A stretch of DNA of 64,000 bases, from contig CAVOGY010000005.1 of NCBI GenBank assembly GCA_963695675.1, positions 620,001 through 684,000 of the forward strand, written 5' to 3'. The position numbers and the translations under genes are program-made. The notes below the pieces were generated by a model. The model saw only the letters and a program-made list of their open reading frames with translations. It was not told the origin of the DNA and made no database searches. Source of the DNA: DASUPK01 sp963695675. Its GTDB lineage: Bacteria; Actinomycetota; Thermoleophilia; Solirubrobacterales; 70-9. Shown piece by piece: positions 8,746 through 16,953 of this stretch (position 1 is the first letter of the stretch; every line of letters starts with the position of its first letter).

Positions 8746-10809
8746 CTAGACCCGGCCCCGCGGAGGCGTGCTGCGCCCCTTCGGCGTGCCGTCATCGCCG
8801 ATCAGCTTCCGTAGCCGCCGCTCGTCGATCACGTCGGTGCCGAGCTCCTCGGCCTTCGCCAGCTTCGACCCGGGGCTGTCGCCGGCGATCACGTAGTCGG
8901 TGCTCTTCGACACCGAGTTGACGACCTTTCCCCCCGCCAGCCTGATCAGCCTGGTGGCTTGCTCACGGCTCAGGCTCGGGAGGGTCCCGGTCAGCACAAG
9001 CGTCTTGCCGTCGAGCGGGCCGCCCTGCCGCCGGCGTTCCGAGGGGTCGAGCTCCATCCGCAGGCCCGCCTTGCGCAGTCGCTCGATCAGCATCCGGGTC
9101 CGGTCCTCCGAGAGCTCCTCGTAGATCTGCTCCGCGAGGATCGGCCCGATCCCCTCGGCATTCACGATGTCCTCCGGTTGCGCCTCCAGGAGGGCGTCCA
9201 TCGTGCCGAAGTGCTCGGCTAGCGACTCGGCGTTGACGAAACCGATCCCCGGGATGCCGAGCGCGTAGAGGACGCGCGAGAAGGGCTTGTGCTTCGACCC
9301 CTCGATCTCCTCCATCAGATTCTCCGCCGAGACCTGACCGAAGCCCTCGAGCTGCGCAACCCGATCGGCCGTCAGGTCGTAGATGTCCGCCGCGTCCGAG
9401 ATCAGCCCCTCCTGCAGGAAGCGATAGGCGTTCTTCTCTCCGAGCCCCTCGATCTCCAGGGCGCCGCGGAAGTGCTTGATGTGCTGGAACTGCTGCCCCG
9501 GACAGCCGGTGCGGTTGGGGCAGATCGTGAAGACGCTGCCCTCGGGCTTGACCGTGGGCGTGCCGCAGAGCGGGCACTTCTTGGGCGGCCTCGCCCTGCG
9601 CGCGCCCTTCTTGCGGCGCTGGATGATCGGCGAGACCACCTGCGGGATCACGTCGCCGGCGCGCATCACGACCACCTCGTCGCCCTCGCGGACGTCCTTG
9701 CGCTCGAGGTCCTCCTCGTTATGGAGCGTCGCGGTGCTCACCGTGACGCCGCTGACATGGACGGGCTCGAGCATGGCGAACGGGAGCAGGTGTCCGGTGC
9801 GGCCGACGTTCCAGACGATCTTGTTGAGCTTCGTGGTCGCGGTGGTCGGGGCGAACTTCCAGGCGACCGCCCAGCGCGGCTCGCGCCCGGCGACGCCCAG
9901 CTCGCGCTGCAGGCCGCGGTCATCGACCTTGACGACGACTCCGTCGATCTCGAAGTCGAGCGCCTCGCGGCGGCCCTCCCACCAGCGGCAGCGCTCGGCC
10001 ACCTCGTCGATTCCGTGCAGGATCGAGATGTCCTCGTTGACCTTGAACCCGCGCTCCCTGAGCCACTCGAGCGACTCCGAGTGGCTGGACGGCTCCCAGC
10101 CCCGAAGGGCGGCGACTCCGTAGCACCAGATCGATAGCGGGCGGCTGGCGGTGATCGAGGAGTCGAGCTGGCGCAGTGACCCGGCGGCAGCGTTCCGGGG
10201 ATTGGCGAAGGTGGGCTGCCCGTCCTGGGCGCGCTGCTCGTTGACCTTGGCGAAGCCCGCGATCGGCAGGTAGACCTCCCCGCGGACCTCGACCAGCTCC
10301 GGAGCGTCCTCGATCGAGAGCGGGATGGCCTTGATCGTCCTCAGGTTCTGGGTGACGTCCTCCCCGATCCGGCCGTCACCGCGTGTGGCCCCACGGATGA
10401 AGACGCCGTTCTCGTAGGTCAGCGAGATCGCCAGGCCGTCGACCTTGGGCTCGGTCACATAGCGAATCTCCCGACCCGAGATGTCGAGTCGCTCGAGCTG
10501 GCGCTCCACCCGCTTCGCCCAGGCTCGCAGCTCGTCCTCGTCGCGCGCGTTCGCCAGCGAGAGCATCGGCTCGTGGTGCTCGACCTGATTGAACCCCTCG
10601 AGCGGCGCTCCGCCGACCCGCTGCGTCGGGGAGTCGGGGGTGAGCAGCTCGGGGTGCTCCTCCTCGATCCCCTTGAGCTCTCGCATCAGGTCGTCGTACT
10701 CGGGATCCGCGATCTCCGGGTCGTCGAGGACGTAGTAACGGTGATCGTGGTATGCGATCAGCCGCCGCAGCTGATCGGCCCGCTTGCTGAACGACTTCGT
10801 GGCGCTCAC
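8746..10809 (-). CDS. ligA: NAD-dependent DNA ligase
   Basis: 687 aa, normal for LigA, the essential replicative ligase that seals nicks using NAD. The Ia domain (HDHRYYVLDDPEIAD) is followed by the adenylation motif KVDG near residue 123, an OB fold, a four-cysteine zinc finger (CPLCG...CPNRTGCPG, about 411-440), helix-hairpin-helix repeats and a C-terminal BRCT domain (about 597-670). The GTG start at 10809 overlaps the surE stop by four bases (GTGA), so translation is probably coupled. An in-frame extension to 10875 inside surE is rejected. Confidence 0.97.
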   Translation of the reverse strand: MSATKSFSKRADQLRRLIAYHDHRYYVLDDPEIADPEYDDLMRELKGIEEEHPELLTPDSPTQRVGGAPLEGFNQVEHHEPMLSLANARDEDELRAWAKRVERQLERLDISGREIRYVTEPKVDGLAISLTYENGVFIRGATRGDGRIGEDVTQNLRTIKAIPLSIEDAPELVEVRGEVYLPIAGFAKVNEQRAQDGQPTFANPRNAAAGSLRQLDSSITASRPLSIWCYGVAALRGWEPSSHSESLEWLRERGFKVNEDISILHGIDEVAERCRWWEGRREALDFEIDGVVVKVDDRGLQRELGVAGREPRWAVAWKFAPTTATTKLNKIVWNVGRTGHLLPFAMLEPVHVSGVTVSTATLHNEEDLERKDVREGDEVVVMRAGDVIPQVVSPIIQRRKKGARRARPPKKCPLCGTPTVKPEGSVFTICPNRTGCPGQQFQHIKHFRGALEIEGLGEKNAYRFLQEGLISDAADIYDLTADRVAQLEGFGQVSAENLMEEIEGSKHKPFSRVLYALGIPGIGFVNAESLAEHFGTMDALLEAQPEDIVNAEGIGPILAEQIYEELSEDRTRMLIERLRKAGLRMELDPSERRRQGGPLDGKTLVLTGTLPSLSREQATRLIRLAGGKVVNSVSKSTDYVIAGDSPGSKLAKAEELGTDVIDERRLRKLIGDDGTPKGRSTPPRGRV

Positions 10810-11645
10810 CGCTGCGTTGACGCCTCGGCGGCTGCCGTCTTTTCTGCTCTGGCGAGCATCCCCGCGAAGTCCCACTGGCGGAGACGGTCGAGGCTCGGCC
10901 GATCAGTGAGGTCGAAATGAACGGGCGTGACCGAGATCCGCTCCCGGGCGATTGCCGAGAGGTCCGATCCGCGCTCATCCTCGAAGGAGGGCTCGAAGCC
11001 GTAGATCTGGTACCGGACCCGGCCTGCCTCCGGATCCTCGTCGACAAGCTTCATCTCGTCGTCGTAGAGGCGCTTGCCGAGATGCGTCACCTCGATCCCG
11101 GTCGGCGTGCCCGCCGGGCAGTTCACGTTGAGGAGCGTGTCCGCCGGAAGGGGCTCCGCCGCGACGCGACGGACCAGCTCGCCGGCAAAGGCCGCGGAGA
11201 CCGAGAAGTCGAACTCCCGCCCCCAGCGGAAGTCCATCTCGCGAGCCGCGGACTGCTGGGAAATGGCGATCGCCGGGATGCCGAGGACGATTCCCTCCAG
11301 GGCCGCTGCCACGGTGCCCGAATAGGTGATGTCGTCGCCGAGATTGGAGCCATGGTTGATCCCGGAGACGATCAACTCCGGCCGCTCTCCGACCAGGCCG
11401 AGCTCCGCAAACCGGACGCAGTCCACGGGGGTCCCGTCGGTGGTGAAGCCGCTGGAGCCGTCGTCGAAGGGGATCTCCTCCACCCAGAGCGGCGAGCGCG
11501 TGGTGATGCTGCGCGCGGTGGCGCTCCGGTTCGAGTCCGGAGCGATCACATGAACCTCCAGGCCCTCGATTCCGAGCAGCTCCTGACGCAGGGCATTCAG
11601 TCCTGCGGCCTGGATTCCGTCGTCGTTGGTGATCAGAACCCGCAT
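10806..11645 (-). CDS. surE: 5'/3'-nucleotidase SurE
   Basis: 279 aa. SurE dephosphorylates nucleoside monophosphates and short polyphosphates. The family start MRVLITNDDG carries the metal-binding D8-D9 pair; APDSNRSA and SGINHGSN supply the other metal ligands (Ser and Asn). ATG 11645 is chosen because homologues begin at M-R-V-L; a GTG two codons upstream is also possible. The gene overlaps ligA by 4 bp and is preceded by the ZIP gene, whose stop is at 11668. Confidence 0.94.
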   Translation of the reverse strand: MRVLITNDDGIQAAGLNALRQELLGIEGLEVHVIAPDSNRSATARSITTRSPLWVEEIPFDDGSSGFTTDGTPVDCVRFAELGLVGERPELIVSGINHGSNLGDDITYSGTVAAALEGIVLGIPAIAISQQSAAREMDFRWGREFDFSVSAAFAGELVRRVAAEPLPADTLLNVNCPAGTPTGIEVTHLGKRLYDDEMKLVDEDPEAGRVRYQIYGFEPSFEDERGSDLSAIARERISVTPVHFDLTDRPSLDRLRQWDFAGMLARAEKTAAAEASTQR

Positions 11646-11667
11646 GACCACCGATTCTAGGTGGGGG

Positions 11668-12519
11668 CTATCCGCCGCCGTACGCGATGATCAGCTCGGT
11701 CAGCGCACCGAGCGTCACGCCTGCCGAAAGCATCAGAAGACCCAGCTCGCGATGGCCGATCCGGCGCATTGCGTTCCAGACCTCGCCGATGACGTAGAGG
11801 ATCGCCCCGGCCGAGACCGAGTAGAACAGGAGCTCGAGTGGCTCGGAGCTGACGTTGTATCCGACGATCGAGCCAAGGAACACCGGCCCTCCGCCGACCA
11901 GGCCCGCCACCGCAAGCCACTTCCAGCTGGGCCGGACGTCCCCGAGCGGGCCGACGATGCCGAAGCCCTCGGTGGCGTTGTGTACCGCAAAGCCGATGAT
12001 CAGCACGGTCGCGAGACCGATCTCTCCGGTGCTGGCGGAGACGCCGATCGCCAATCCCTCGGCAAAGTTGTGGAGCCCGATCGCGGCCGCGATCGCCATG
12101 CCGGTGCGGAGGGCCTGGCTCCTGACCGAGAGCTCGTCGGAGAGCACCTCGGCCTGCTCGACGGTCATCGCATCGGTCGCGCCACCCGCGATGGGGGGCG
12201 GCTTGGCGGCGCGCATGCGCCTCTCGACCAGAGCGAGGCCGGCGGTACCCGCCGTGAAGCCGGCGCCGAACAGCAGCGCGAGGAGCACCCCGATCGGCAG
12301 GCTCCCATCGCCCTCATGGAGGGCGTCGAACCGCTTCTCGACGATCTCGAGACCGTGGACGAAGACCTCCGCGAAGAGAAACGCGAGAACGCCCACGGAG
12401 AACATCGCGAGGGCGACGCGTGCCCGCTGCGACACCAACTCGATCCGCCCGAAAGGCAGCCCGAGATAGATCGTGAACCCCGCCAGGGCCCCGAGGAGGA
12501 CTGTTTCCCCAAATGACAC
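11668..12519 (-). CDS. ZIP-family divalent metal transporter
   Basis: 283 aa with about eight hydrophobic segments. The two ZIP metal-site helices are clear: H150-N-F-A-E154-G and H180-N-A-T-E184-G. A variable loop between helices 3 and 4 (about 100-135) is not His-rich. Members import Zn, Fe or Mn into the cytoplasm; the exact metal cannot be called. GTG start at 12519. A promoter with a palindromic box ends about 10 bp upstream of the start codon, so the message may be nearly leaderless and metal-regulated. Confidence 0.9.
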   Translation of the reverse strand: MSFGETVLLGALAGFTIYLGLPFGRIELVSQRARVALAMFSVGVLAFLFAEVFVHGLEIVEKRFDALHEGDGSLPIGVLLALLFGAGFTAGTAGLALVERRMRAAKPPPIAGGATDAMTVEQAEVLSDELSVRSQALRTGMAIAAAIGLHNFAEGLAIGVSASTGEIGLATVLIIGFAVHNATEGFGIVGPLGDVRPSWKWLAVAGLVGGGPVFLGSIVGYNVSSEPLELLFYSVSAGAILYVIGEVWNAMRRIGHRELGLLMLSAGVTLGALTELIIAYGGG

Positions 12520-12528
12520 GGAGGCGGG

Positions 12529-12557
12529 AGCATAACAAATGAATTAGGGCGCCCTAA
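12529..12557 (-). promoter_or_regulatory. Promoter with perfect palindrome TTAGGGCGCCCTAA
   Basis: A 14 bp perfect palindrome (12544-12557) lies in the 44 bp gap between truA and the ZIP gene. Read on the minus strand, its first half TTAGGG could act as a -35 element with exactly 17 bp to TATGCT (12534-12529), which is preceded by TGT. The half site TTAGG also opens DtxR/IdeR boxes, although the spacing here is shorter than the classic 19 bp box. A metal-dependent repressor site is the likely meaning. Confidence 0.5.
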
Positions 12558-12563
12558 CCCGTG

Positions 12564-13310
12564 CTAGTAGCGAACCGAAGCGAGGTGGAGGCCATGGGCC
12601 TGGGCCGTCTCGCCGGCGCGGTCGCGGGGCGCACCCTCGAGCAGCAAGCGAAAGTCCTCGACTCTGCGGCGGCCGCCCGCCACCTCGAGCATCGTCCCCA
12701 CCAGCACCCGCACCATGTTGCGCATGAAGGCGTCCGCTTCGATCCAGAGCTCGAGGACGCGGCCCTGACCGAGCAGCGCCGGCTGCTCGTGCCACTCCGC
12801 GCGGAGGATGTTCCGCTCGAAGCGCACGTGGTCGGTCTGCGTCGGCGTGAAGGCGGTGAAGTCGTGGTTCCCGAGCAGCGCGTCTGCGCATTCGTGCAGC
12901 GCCCCGGGATCGACTCGACGCGTCCAGAGCAGCGAGATTCCGGCCTCGAAGGGATTCGGCGTCCGCTCCGCCAGCACCCGGTAGCAGTAGGTTCGCGAGC
13001 GCGCATCGCGGCGCGCGTCGAACTCACCGGCCGGGCCGGCGGCCATCACCGCCAGGTCGTGCCCGGTGAGCGAGTTGAGAGCCCGGGCGAGCTCGGCCGG
13101 CGGGTCCGCATCGAGGTCGAAGCTCGCCACTTGACCCCAGGCGTGCACGCCGGCGTCGGTCCGGCCGGCGACGGCGAGCCGTGGCGGAGCGCCGAGGGTC
13201 CGCTCCAGCGCGGCCTCCAGCTCGTCCTGGACCGTGCGCGCGCCCGGTTGCGTCGCCCAGCCGGCGAACCCAGCGCCGTTGTAGGCGATGTCGAGTCGCA
13301 CGGAGCTCAC
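12564..13310 (-). CDS. truA: tRNA pseudouridine(38-40) synthase
   Basis: 248 aa, the usual length. TruA isomerises uridines 38-40 in the tRNA anticodon arm. The catalytic motif AGRTDAGVHA with nucleophile D52 is intact, the N-terminus RLDIAYNGAGFAGW is typical, and the second lobe contains DFTAF and VRMLVG-type sequence (MVRVLVGTMLEV). In many actinobacteria truA follows rplQ; here a small membrane-protein gene on the opposite strand has come between them. Confidence 0.96.
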   Translation of the reverse strand: MSSVRLDIAYNGAGFAGWATQPGARTVQDELEAALERTLGAPPRLAVAGRTDAGVHAWGQVASFDLDADPPAELARALNSLTGHDLAVMAAGPAGEFDARRDARSRTYCYRVLAERTPNPFEAGISLLWTRRVDPGALHECADALLGNHDFTAFTPTQTDHVRFERNILRAEWHEQPALLGQGRVLELWIEADAFMRNMVRVLVGTMLEVAGGRRRVEDFRLLLEGAPRDRAGETAQAHGLHLASVRY

Positions 13311-13438
13311 AAACGCGCGACACTACCCGGACATGCCCGGCCCGCACGCGAGCCTCGAGCCCGCGGCGATGTGATCAGGCTCACGGAGCAGCCTGGGCCG
13401 GCCGCGTAGGGTTGAGCGGACATCACCGAGGAGGAGAG

Positions 13439-13717
13439 ATGGCCAACACCGACATCAGCCAGCGAGCGCAGTACGAGCGCAGCGACCTGCTCGCCGGCGG
13501 CGAGGGGATTCGCAGGGGCTCCCAGAAGGGCGCCGCGGTCTACACCGTGCTGGCGCTGATCATTGGCATCGCGCTCTGCGTCGTCGCGCTGGCGACGATC
13601 GATAACTGGGCGCAGTGGCTCGTGCTCGGCGTGATCGTGGCCTTCACCGTCGCCGTGATGGCCGCCATCGGCCCCAACCGCGGCGGCGCCGGCTCCACCT
13701 TCAAAGTCGGGCGCTAA
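13439..13717 (+). CDS. Small two-helix membrane protein, unknown function
   Basis: 92 aa from ATG 13439 behind the strong Shine-Dalgarno GAGGAGAG. A polar 30-residue N-terminus precedes two transmembrane helices (about 35-55 and 60-78) separated by a short Asp-Asn-Trp turn, with a Gly-rich basic C-terminus. No family recognised. It is convergent with rplQ and the two stop codons overlap by 3 bp; it splits the common rplQ-truA pair. Confidence 0.8.
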   Translation: MANTDISQRAQYERSDLLAGGEGIRRGSQKGAAVYTVLALIIGIALCVVALATIDNWAQWLVLGVIVAFTVAVMAAIGPNRGGAGSTFKVGR

Positions 13718-14067
13718 ACGAGCTCCAGAAACACCATTTCGGCCGAGTCGCTCCGCCTCGGGCCGAGCTTGACGATCCGGGTGTAGCCGCCCGGGCGCTC
13801 CTGATACCGCGGCGCGATCTCCTCGAACAGCTTGTGGACCGCGAACTTGTCGTTGTGCAACTCCGAGAGGGCAAGCCGGCGGGCATGGAGATCCCCCCGC
13901 TTAGCCAGCGTGATCAGCTTTTCGAACTCCGGCCGGAGGGCCTTGGCCTTGGGCTGAGTCGTCCGGATCCGCTCGTGCTCGATCAGCTGCTTCGACATCG
14001 TGCGAAGCATCGCCTTGCGATGAGCCGGGTCCCGGCTCAGCTTGGCTCTCTTGCGCTGGTGCCTCAT
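13714..14067 (-). CDS. rplQ: 50S ribosomal protein L17
   Basis: 117 aa, standard length. The N-terminus MRHQRKRAKLSRDPAHRKAM is the L17 signature and the C-terminus GGYTRIVKLGPRRSDSAEM is conserved. L17 lies near the peptide exit tunnel. Last gene of the alpha operon, 31 bp after rpoA. No added tail, unlike many ribosomal proteins in this genome. Confidence 0.98.
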   Translation of the reverse strand: MRHQRKRAKLSRDPAHRKAMLRTMSKQLIEHERIRTTQPKAKALRPEFEKLITLAKRGDLHARRLALSELHNDKFAVHKLFEEIAPRYQERPGGYTRIVKLGPRRSDSAEMVFLELV

Positions 14068-14098
14068 CGGCGTGGCTCCAGGCCGGACTCTAGTTGCC

Positions 14099-15088
14099 CT
14101 AGTCGGCTCGCAGCGAGAGGCCCCGTGCGCGGAGTGTCTCCTGGACCTCCTCGATCGACTTGCGACCGAAGTTCGGGATCGCGTTGAGCTCGGACTCCGA
14201 CTTCCGCACCAGCTCGCCTACGGTCTGGATGCCGGCTCGCTTGAGGCAGTTGTAGGAGCGCACGCCCAGCTCGAGCTCCTCGATCAGGATCTCGTCGAGG
14301 CCGTCCGCGCCTGGAACCGCAGCCGCCTCGGCACCGGGGGCCCCGTCCGTGGCTGCGATCGCTCCCTCGCCCCGCAGCTCGTCGACGCGGTCGGCGGTCG
14401 TGAAGATCGCCAGGCTCTTGATCAGGATCTCCGCGGCCTCGCGCAGCGCCGCTCCCGGCTCGATCGAGCCGTCAGTCTCGACCTCGAGCGTGAGCTTGTC
14501 GAAGTCGGTGCGCTGCCCGACCCGGGCGGCGTCGACCGAGTAGGCGGCGCGCCGGATCGGCGAGAAGATCGCGTCGATCGGGATCACTCCGATCGGCTTG
14601 TCGTCGGACTTGTTCTCGTCCGCCGGCGAATAGCCGCGGCCGCGTCCGATCGTCAGGTACATCTCGAGCTTGGTCTTCTTCTCGAGCGTGGCGATCGGCA
14701 CCTCGGGATTGAGGATCTCGACGCCCGCGGGGAGGTCGACGTCCTTGGCCTTGACCTCGCCGGGGCCGGTGGCGACCAGTGGGGTCTCGACCTCGTCGGC
14801 GTCGGTGTGCATCCGCACGACGACGTCCTTGAGGTTGAGGACCAAGTCGGTGACGTCCTCCTTCAGACCAGGGATGGTCGAGAACTCATGCGCCACCCCC
14901 TCGATGCGGACGCTGGTGATCGCGGCGCCACCGAGGGACGAGAGCAGCACGCGTCGAAGGCTGTTGCCGAAGGTGTAGCCGAAGCCCTTATCGAGGGGCT
15001 CGATCGTGAACGTGCCCTTGTTCTCATTGGTGTCCTCGCCCGCTATCTTCGGGACTTGGAAATCTGGCAGGGTGGTTATCGCTTCCAT
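14099..15088 (-). CDS. rpoA: RNA polymerase subunit alpha
   Basis: 329 aa. The N-terminal dimerisation domain has GFGYTFGNSLRRVLLSSL and the C-terminal domain has ELELGVRSYNCLKRAGIQTVGEL with the helix-hairpin-helix that binds UP elements and activators. ATG 15088 matches the normal alpha N-terminus; the frame remains open upstream into rpsD, but that extension is antisense-free noise without homology. The interdomain linker (about 235-262) is Ala/Gly-rich and acidic. Fourth gene of the rpsM-rpsK-rpsD-rpoA-rplQ set. Confidence 0.98.
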   Translation of the reverse strand: MEAITTLPDFQVPKIAGEDTNENKGTFTIEPLDKGFGYTFGNSLRRVLLSSLGGAAITSVRIEGVAHEFSTIPGLKEDVTDLVLNLKDVVVRMHTDADEVETPLVATGPGEVKAKDVDLPAGVEILNPEVPIATLEKKTKLEMYLTIGRGRGYSPADENKSDDKPIGVIPIDAIFSPIRRAAYSVDAARVGQRTDFDKLTLEVETDGSIEPGAALREAAEILIKSLAIFTTADRVDELRGEGAIAATDGAPGAEAAAVPGADGLDEILIEELELGVRSYNCLKRAGIQTVGELVRKSESELNAIPNFGRKSIEEVQETLRARGLSLRAD

Positions 15089-15120
15089 CACACTTCTCTT
15101 TCTGGTTCTGATCTGGGGGG

Positions 15121-15741
15121 TTACTTCGAGTAAAGCTCGACGATGAGCTGCTCCTCGACGGGCGCCGAGATCTCGCTTCTCTCCGGAAGCCTCAGCACCT
15201 TGGCGGTGAGCGAGTCGTAATCGGCCTGCAGCCAGGCCGGCACTCCCGACGTGAGCTCGGTCGCATCGCGGACGACGTCCGTGGCCCCGCTGTTCGGCTT
15301 GATCGAGATCACGTCGTCCGGCTTCACGTGGTACGAGGGGATATCGACGCGGCGGCCGTTGACGGTCCAGTGGCCGTGGCTGACCAGCTGCCTCGCCTGG
15401 CGGCGTGAGGCCGCGAAGCCGAGGCGCACCAGCACGTTGTCCAGGCGGCACTCCAGTAGCCGCAGCAGGTTCTCGCCGGTGACGCCCTGCTGGCGGCTCG
15501 CTTTGTCGTAATAGCTCGCGAACTGCTTCTCGAGCACCTGGTAGTAGCGCTTTGCCTTCTGCTTCTCGCGCAGCTGAGCCCGGTACTCGGACTGCCGCAT
15601 CCGCCCACGGCCGTGCTCGCCCGGCGGATACGAGCGACGCTCGACGCCGCACTTGTCGGTGAAGCAGCGAGCGCCCTTCAGGAACAGCTTCTGCCCCTCG
15701 CGGCGGCACTGCTTGCACTGGGCGGAGGTGTCACGAGCCAT
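15121..15741 (-). CDS. rpsD: 30S ribosomal protein S4
   Basis: 206 aa. S4 is a primary 16S rRNA binder that nucleates 30S assembly. The zinc-type N-terminus is present with four cysteines (C9, C12, C26, C31 region of AQCKQCRREG...GARCFTDKCG), and the S4 RNA-binding domain spans about 95-160 (RLDNVLVRLGFAASRRQARQ). Start codon abuts the rpsK stop. In many bacteria S4 represses this operon; no S4-binding pseudoknot was identified here. Confidence 0.98.
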   Translation of the reverse strand: MARDTSAQCKQCRREGQKLFLKGARCFTDKCGVERRSYPPGEHGRGRMRQSEYRAQLREKQKAKRYYQVLEKQFASYYDKASRQQGVTGENLLRLLECRLDNVLVRLGFAASRRQARQLVSHGHWTVNGRRVDIPSYHVKPDDVISIKPNSGATDVVRDATELTSGVPAWLQADYDSLTAKVLRLPERSEISAPVEEQLIVELYSK

Positions 15742-16134
15742 CTAGACCCTCCTCCGCTTCCGGGGACGGCAGCCATTGTGGGCCTGCGGCGTCACGTCCT
15801 TCACAGTCGTCACGTCGAGCCCGGCGGCCTGCAGCGAGCGGATCGCCGTCTCGCGCCCGGAGCCCGCACCCTTGGCGAACACCTCGACGCGCTCGAGGCC
15901 CTGCTCCATGCCCTTCTTGGCGGCCGCGTCTGCCGTCACCTGGGCGGCGAACGGGGTCGACTTGCGGGACCCCTTGAACCCGGCGCTGCCGGCGGACTCC
16001 CAGGCGATCACGTTGCCCTCGGTGTCGGTCAGGGTGACGATCGTGTTGTTGAACGAAGTCTTGATGTGCGCCTGCCCATAGGTGACGTTCTTGCGGACCC
16101 GGCGGCGCGAGCGACCCTTTTTGGGAGCTGCCAT
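15742..16134 (-). CDS. rpsK: 30S ribosomal protein S11
   Basis: 130 aa, standard. The conserved HIKTSFNNTIVTLTD segment and the C-terminal PQAHNGCRPRKRRRV are intact. S11 forms the platform and contacts the mRNA exit region near the Shine-Dalgarno helix. 20 bp after rpsM and directly adjacent to rpsD. Confidence 0.98.
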   Translation of the reverse strand: MAAPKKGRSRRRVRKNVTYGQAHIKTSFNNTIVTLTDTEGNVIAWESAGSAGFKGSRKSTPFAAQVTADAAAKKGMEQGLERVEVFAKGAGSGRETAIRSLQAAGLDVTTVKDVTPQAHNGCRPRKRRRV

Positions 16135-16154
16135 CTAGGGGTTCCCTCCCAGGC

Positions 16155-16538
16155 TCACTTGGGCTGCGGGGCCTTCTTGCGGCCCGCGACGCTCATCCGG
16201 CGGGGCCCCTTGCGGCCCCGCGCGTTGGTCTTGGTCCTTTGGCCCCGGACCGGCAGGCCGCGGCGGTGGCGCAGCCCGCGGTAGGAGCCGATCTCCTGGA
16301 GGCGCTTGACGTTCTGGGAGCGCTCCCGCCGCAGGTCACCCTCGACCTCGCGACCCTCGACCGCCTCGCGCAGCTTGACGACCTCGTCCTCGGTCAGGTC
16401 CTTGATCGGCGTGTTCGGATCGACGCCGGTCTCGCTCAGGATCTGGTTCGCCGTGGGGCGGCCGATCCCGTAGACGTAGGTGAGGCCGATCTCGGCCCGC
16501 TTGTTGAGTGGGATGTTGACTCCCGCGATCCGCGCCAT
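16155..16538 (-). CDS. rpsM: 30S ribosomal protein S13
   Basis: 127 aa. MARIAGVNIPLNKRAEIGLT is a textbook S13 start, followed by the helix-two-turn-helix and the basic C-terminal tail that reaches the A- and P-site tRNAs (RTKTNARGRKGPRR). Its Shine-Dalgarno CGGAGG lies inside the 3' arm (on the transcript) of a large intercistronic inverted repeat that ends two bases before the start codon, so initiation may depend on opening that structure. Confidence 0.98.
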   Translation of the reverse strand: MARIAGVNIPLNKRAEIGLTYVYGIGRPTANQILSETGVDPNTPIKDLTEDEVVKLREAVEGREVEGDLRRERSQNVKRLQEIGSYRGLRHRRGLPVRGQRTKTNARGRKGPRRMSVAGRKKAPQPK

Positions 16539-16540
16539 CA

Positions 16541-16704
16541 GATGCCGGCCTCCGTGGCCGCGTGCGCCTGGGGGCGCGCGTGGCCGAGCAGCTCAAGGAC
16601 GCAGGGCGAAGCCTTTGGTGGTACCAAAGGCGAGCCCGAGGACGCAGAGGTGCGACGCGCCACGCGCGTCACCCAGGTGTGCGCGGTCCTGGTGGCCGGC
16701 ATCA
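16541..16704. repeat. Large imperfect inverted repeat filling the rpmJ-rpsM gap (copy A)
   Basis: The whole gap is a palindrome. The left arm begins GATGCCGGCCTCCGTGGCC and the reverse complement of the right arm begins GATGCCGGCCACCAGGACC; both continue through CCTGGG and CGCGCGTGGC. At the apex is a second perfect hairpin, GCCTTTGGT/ACCAAAGGC (16611-16631). The outer end overlaps the rpmJ stop codon, and the other end lies 2 nt from the rpsM start. It shares arm and inner sequence (CCAGGTGTGC, CTGGGGGCG) with copy B at 28100-28180. Confidence 0.8.
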
Positions 16705-16815
16705 ACCCTGCCTCTGCTTGTGGCGGGGGTTGGAGCAGATCACGAGCACGGCTCCACCGCGGCGGATCACCTTGCACTTCTCACAAATCGGCTTTACGGA
16801 AGCTCGGACCTTCAT
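16702..16815 (-). CDS. rpmJ: 50S ribosomal protein L36, zinc form
   Basis: 37 aa, exactly the family length. Zinc ligands C11, C14, C27 and H32 are present, so this is the zinc-binding (C+) paralogue, not the zinc-independent form induced on zinc starvation. Its stop overlaps the outermost base of the inverted repeat copy A. Confidence 0.97.
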   Translation of the reverse strand: MKVRASVKPICEKCKVIRRGGAVLVICSNPRHKQRQG

Positions 16816-16953
16816 CTCCCCTTCTCTCGGGGTCGTATCTAACAGGAGTAAGCCCGCCGGGCCCCAGGAGTCGGGCCCACAGGCACAAAACGTCGGCCAC
16901 GCCAAGCGTGAACCGACGCAAGAAATGGTAGCAGCGTGCGCGCGTAACTCTGT
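16816..16953 (-). promoter_or_regulatory. map-rpmJ gap: extended -10 and GGGCCC hairpin; no infA
   Basis: In most actinobacteria infA lies in this gap. Here 138 bp contain no IF-1 reading frame on either strand. On the minus strand an extended -10, TGCTACCAT (16933-16925), could start a transcript near 16917, and a hairpin with 6 bp stems GGGCCC/GGGCCC (16859-16878) follows. The hairpin has no T-run, so it is not a standard intrinsic terminator; it may be leader structure for rpmJ-rpsM-rpsK-rpsD-rpoA-rplQ. The promoter call is weak. Confidence 0.4.

Noticed and set aside
15089..15718. Possible 200-residue N-terminal extension of rpoA in the same frame
   Set aside because: It overlaps rpsD completely in another frame, has no homology, and alpha begins normally at 15088.
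16859..16878. Intrinsic terminator between map and rpmJ
   Set aside because: The GGGCCC hairpin has no T-run and the genes downstream belong to the same cluster.
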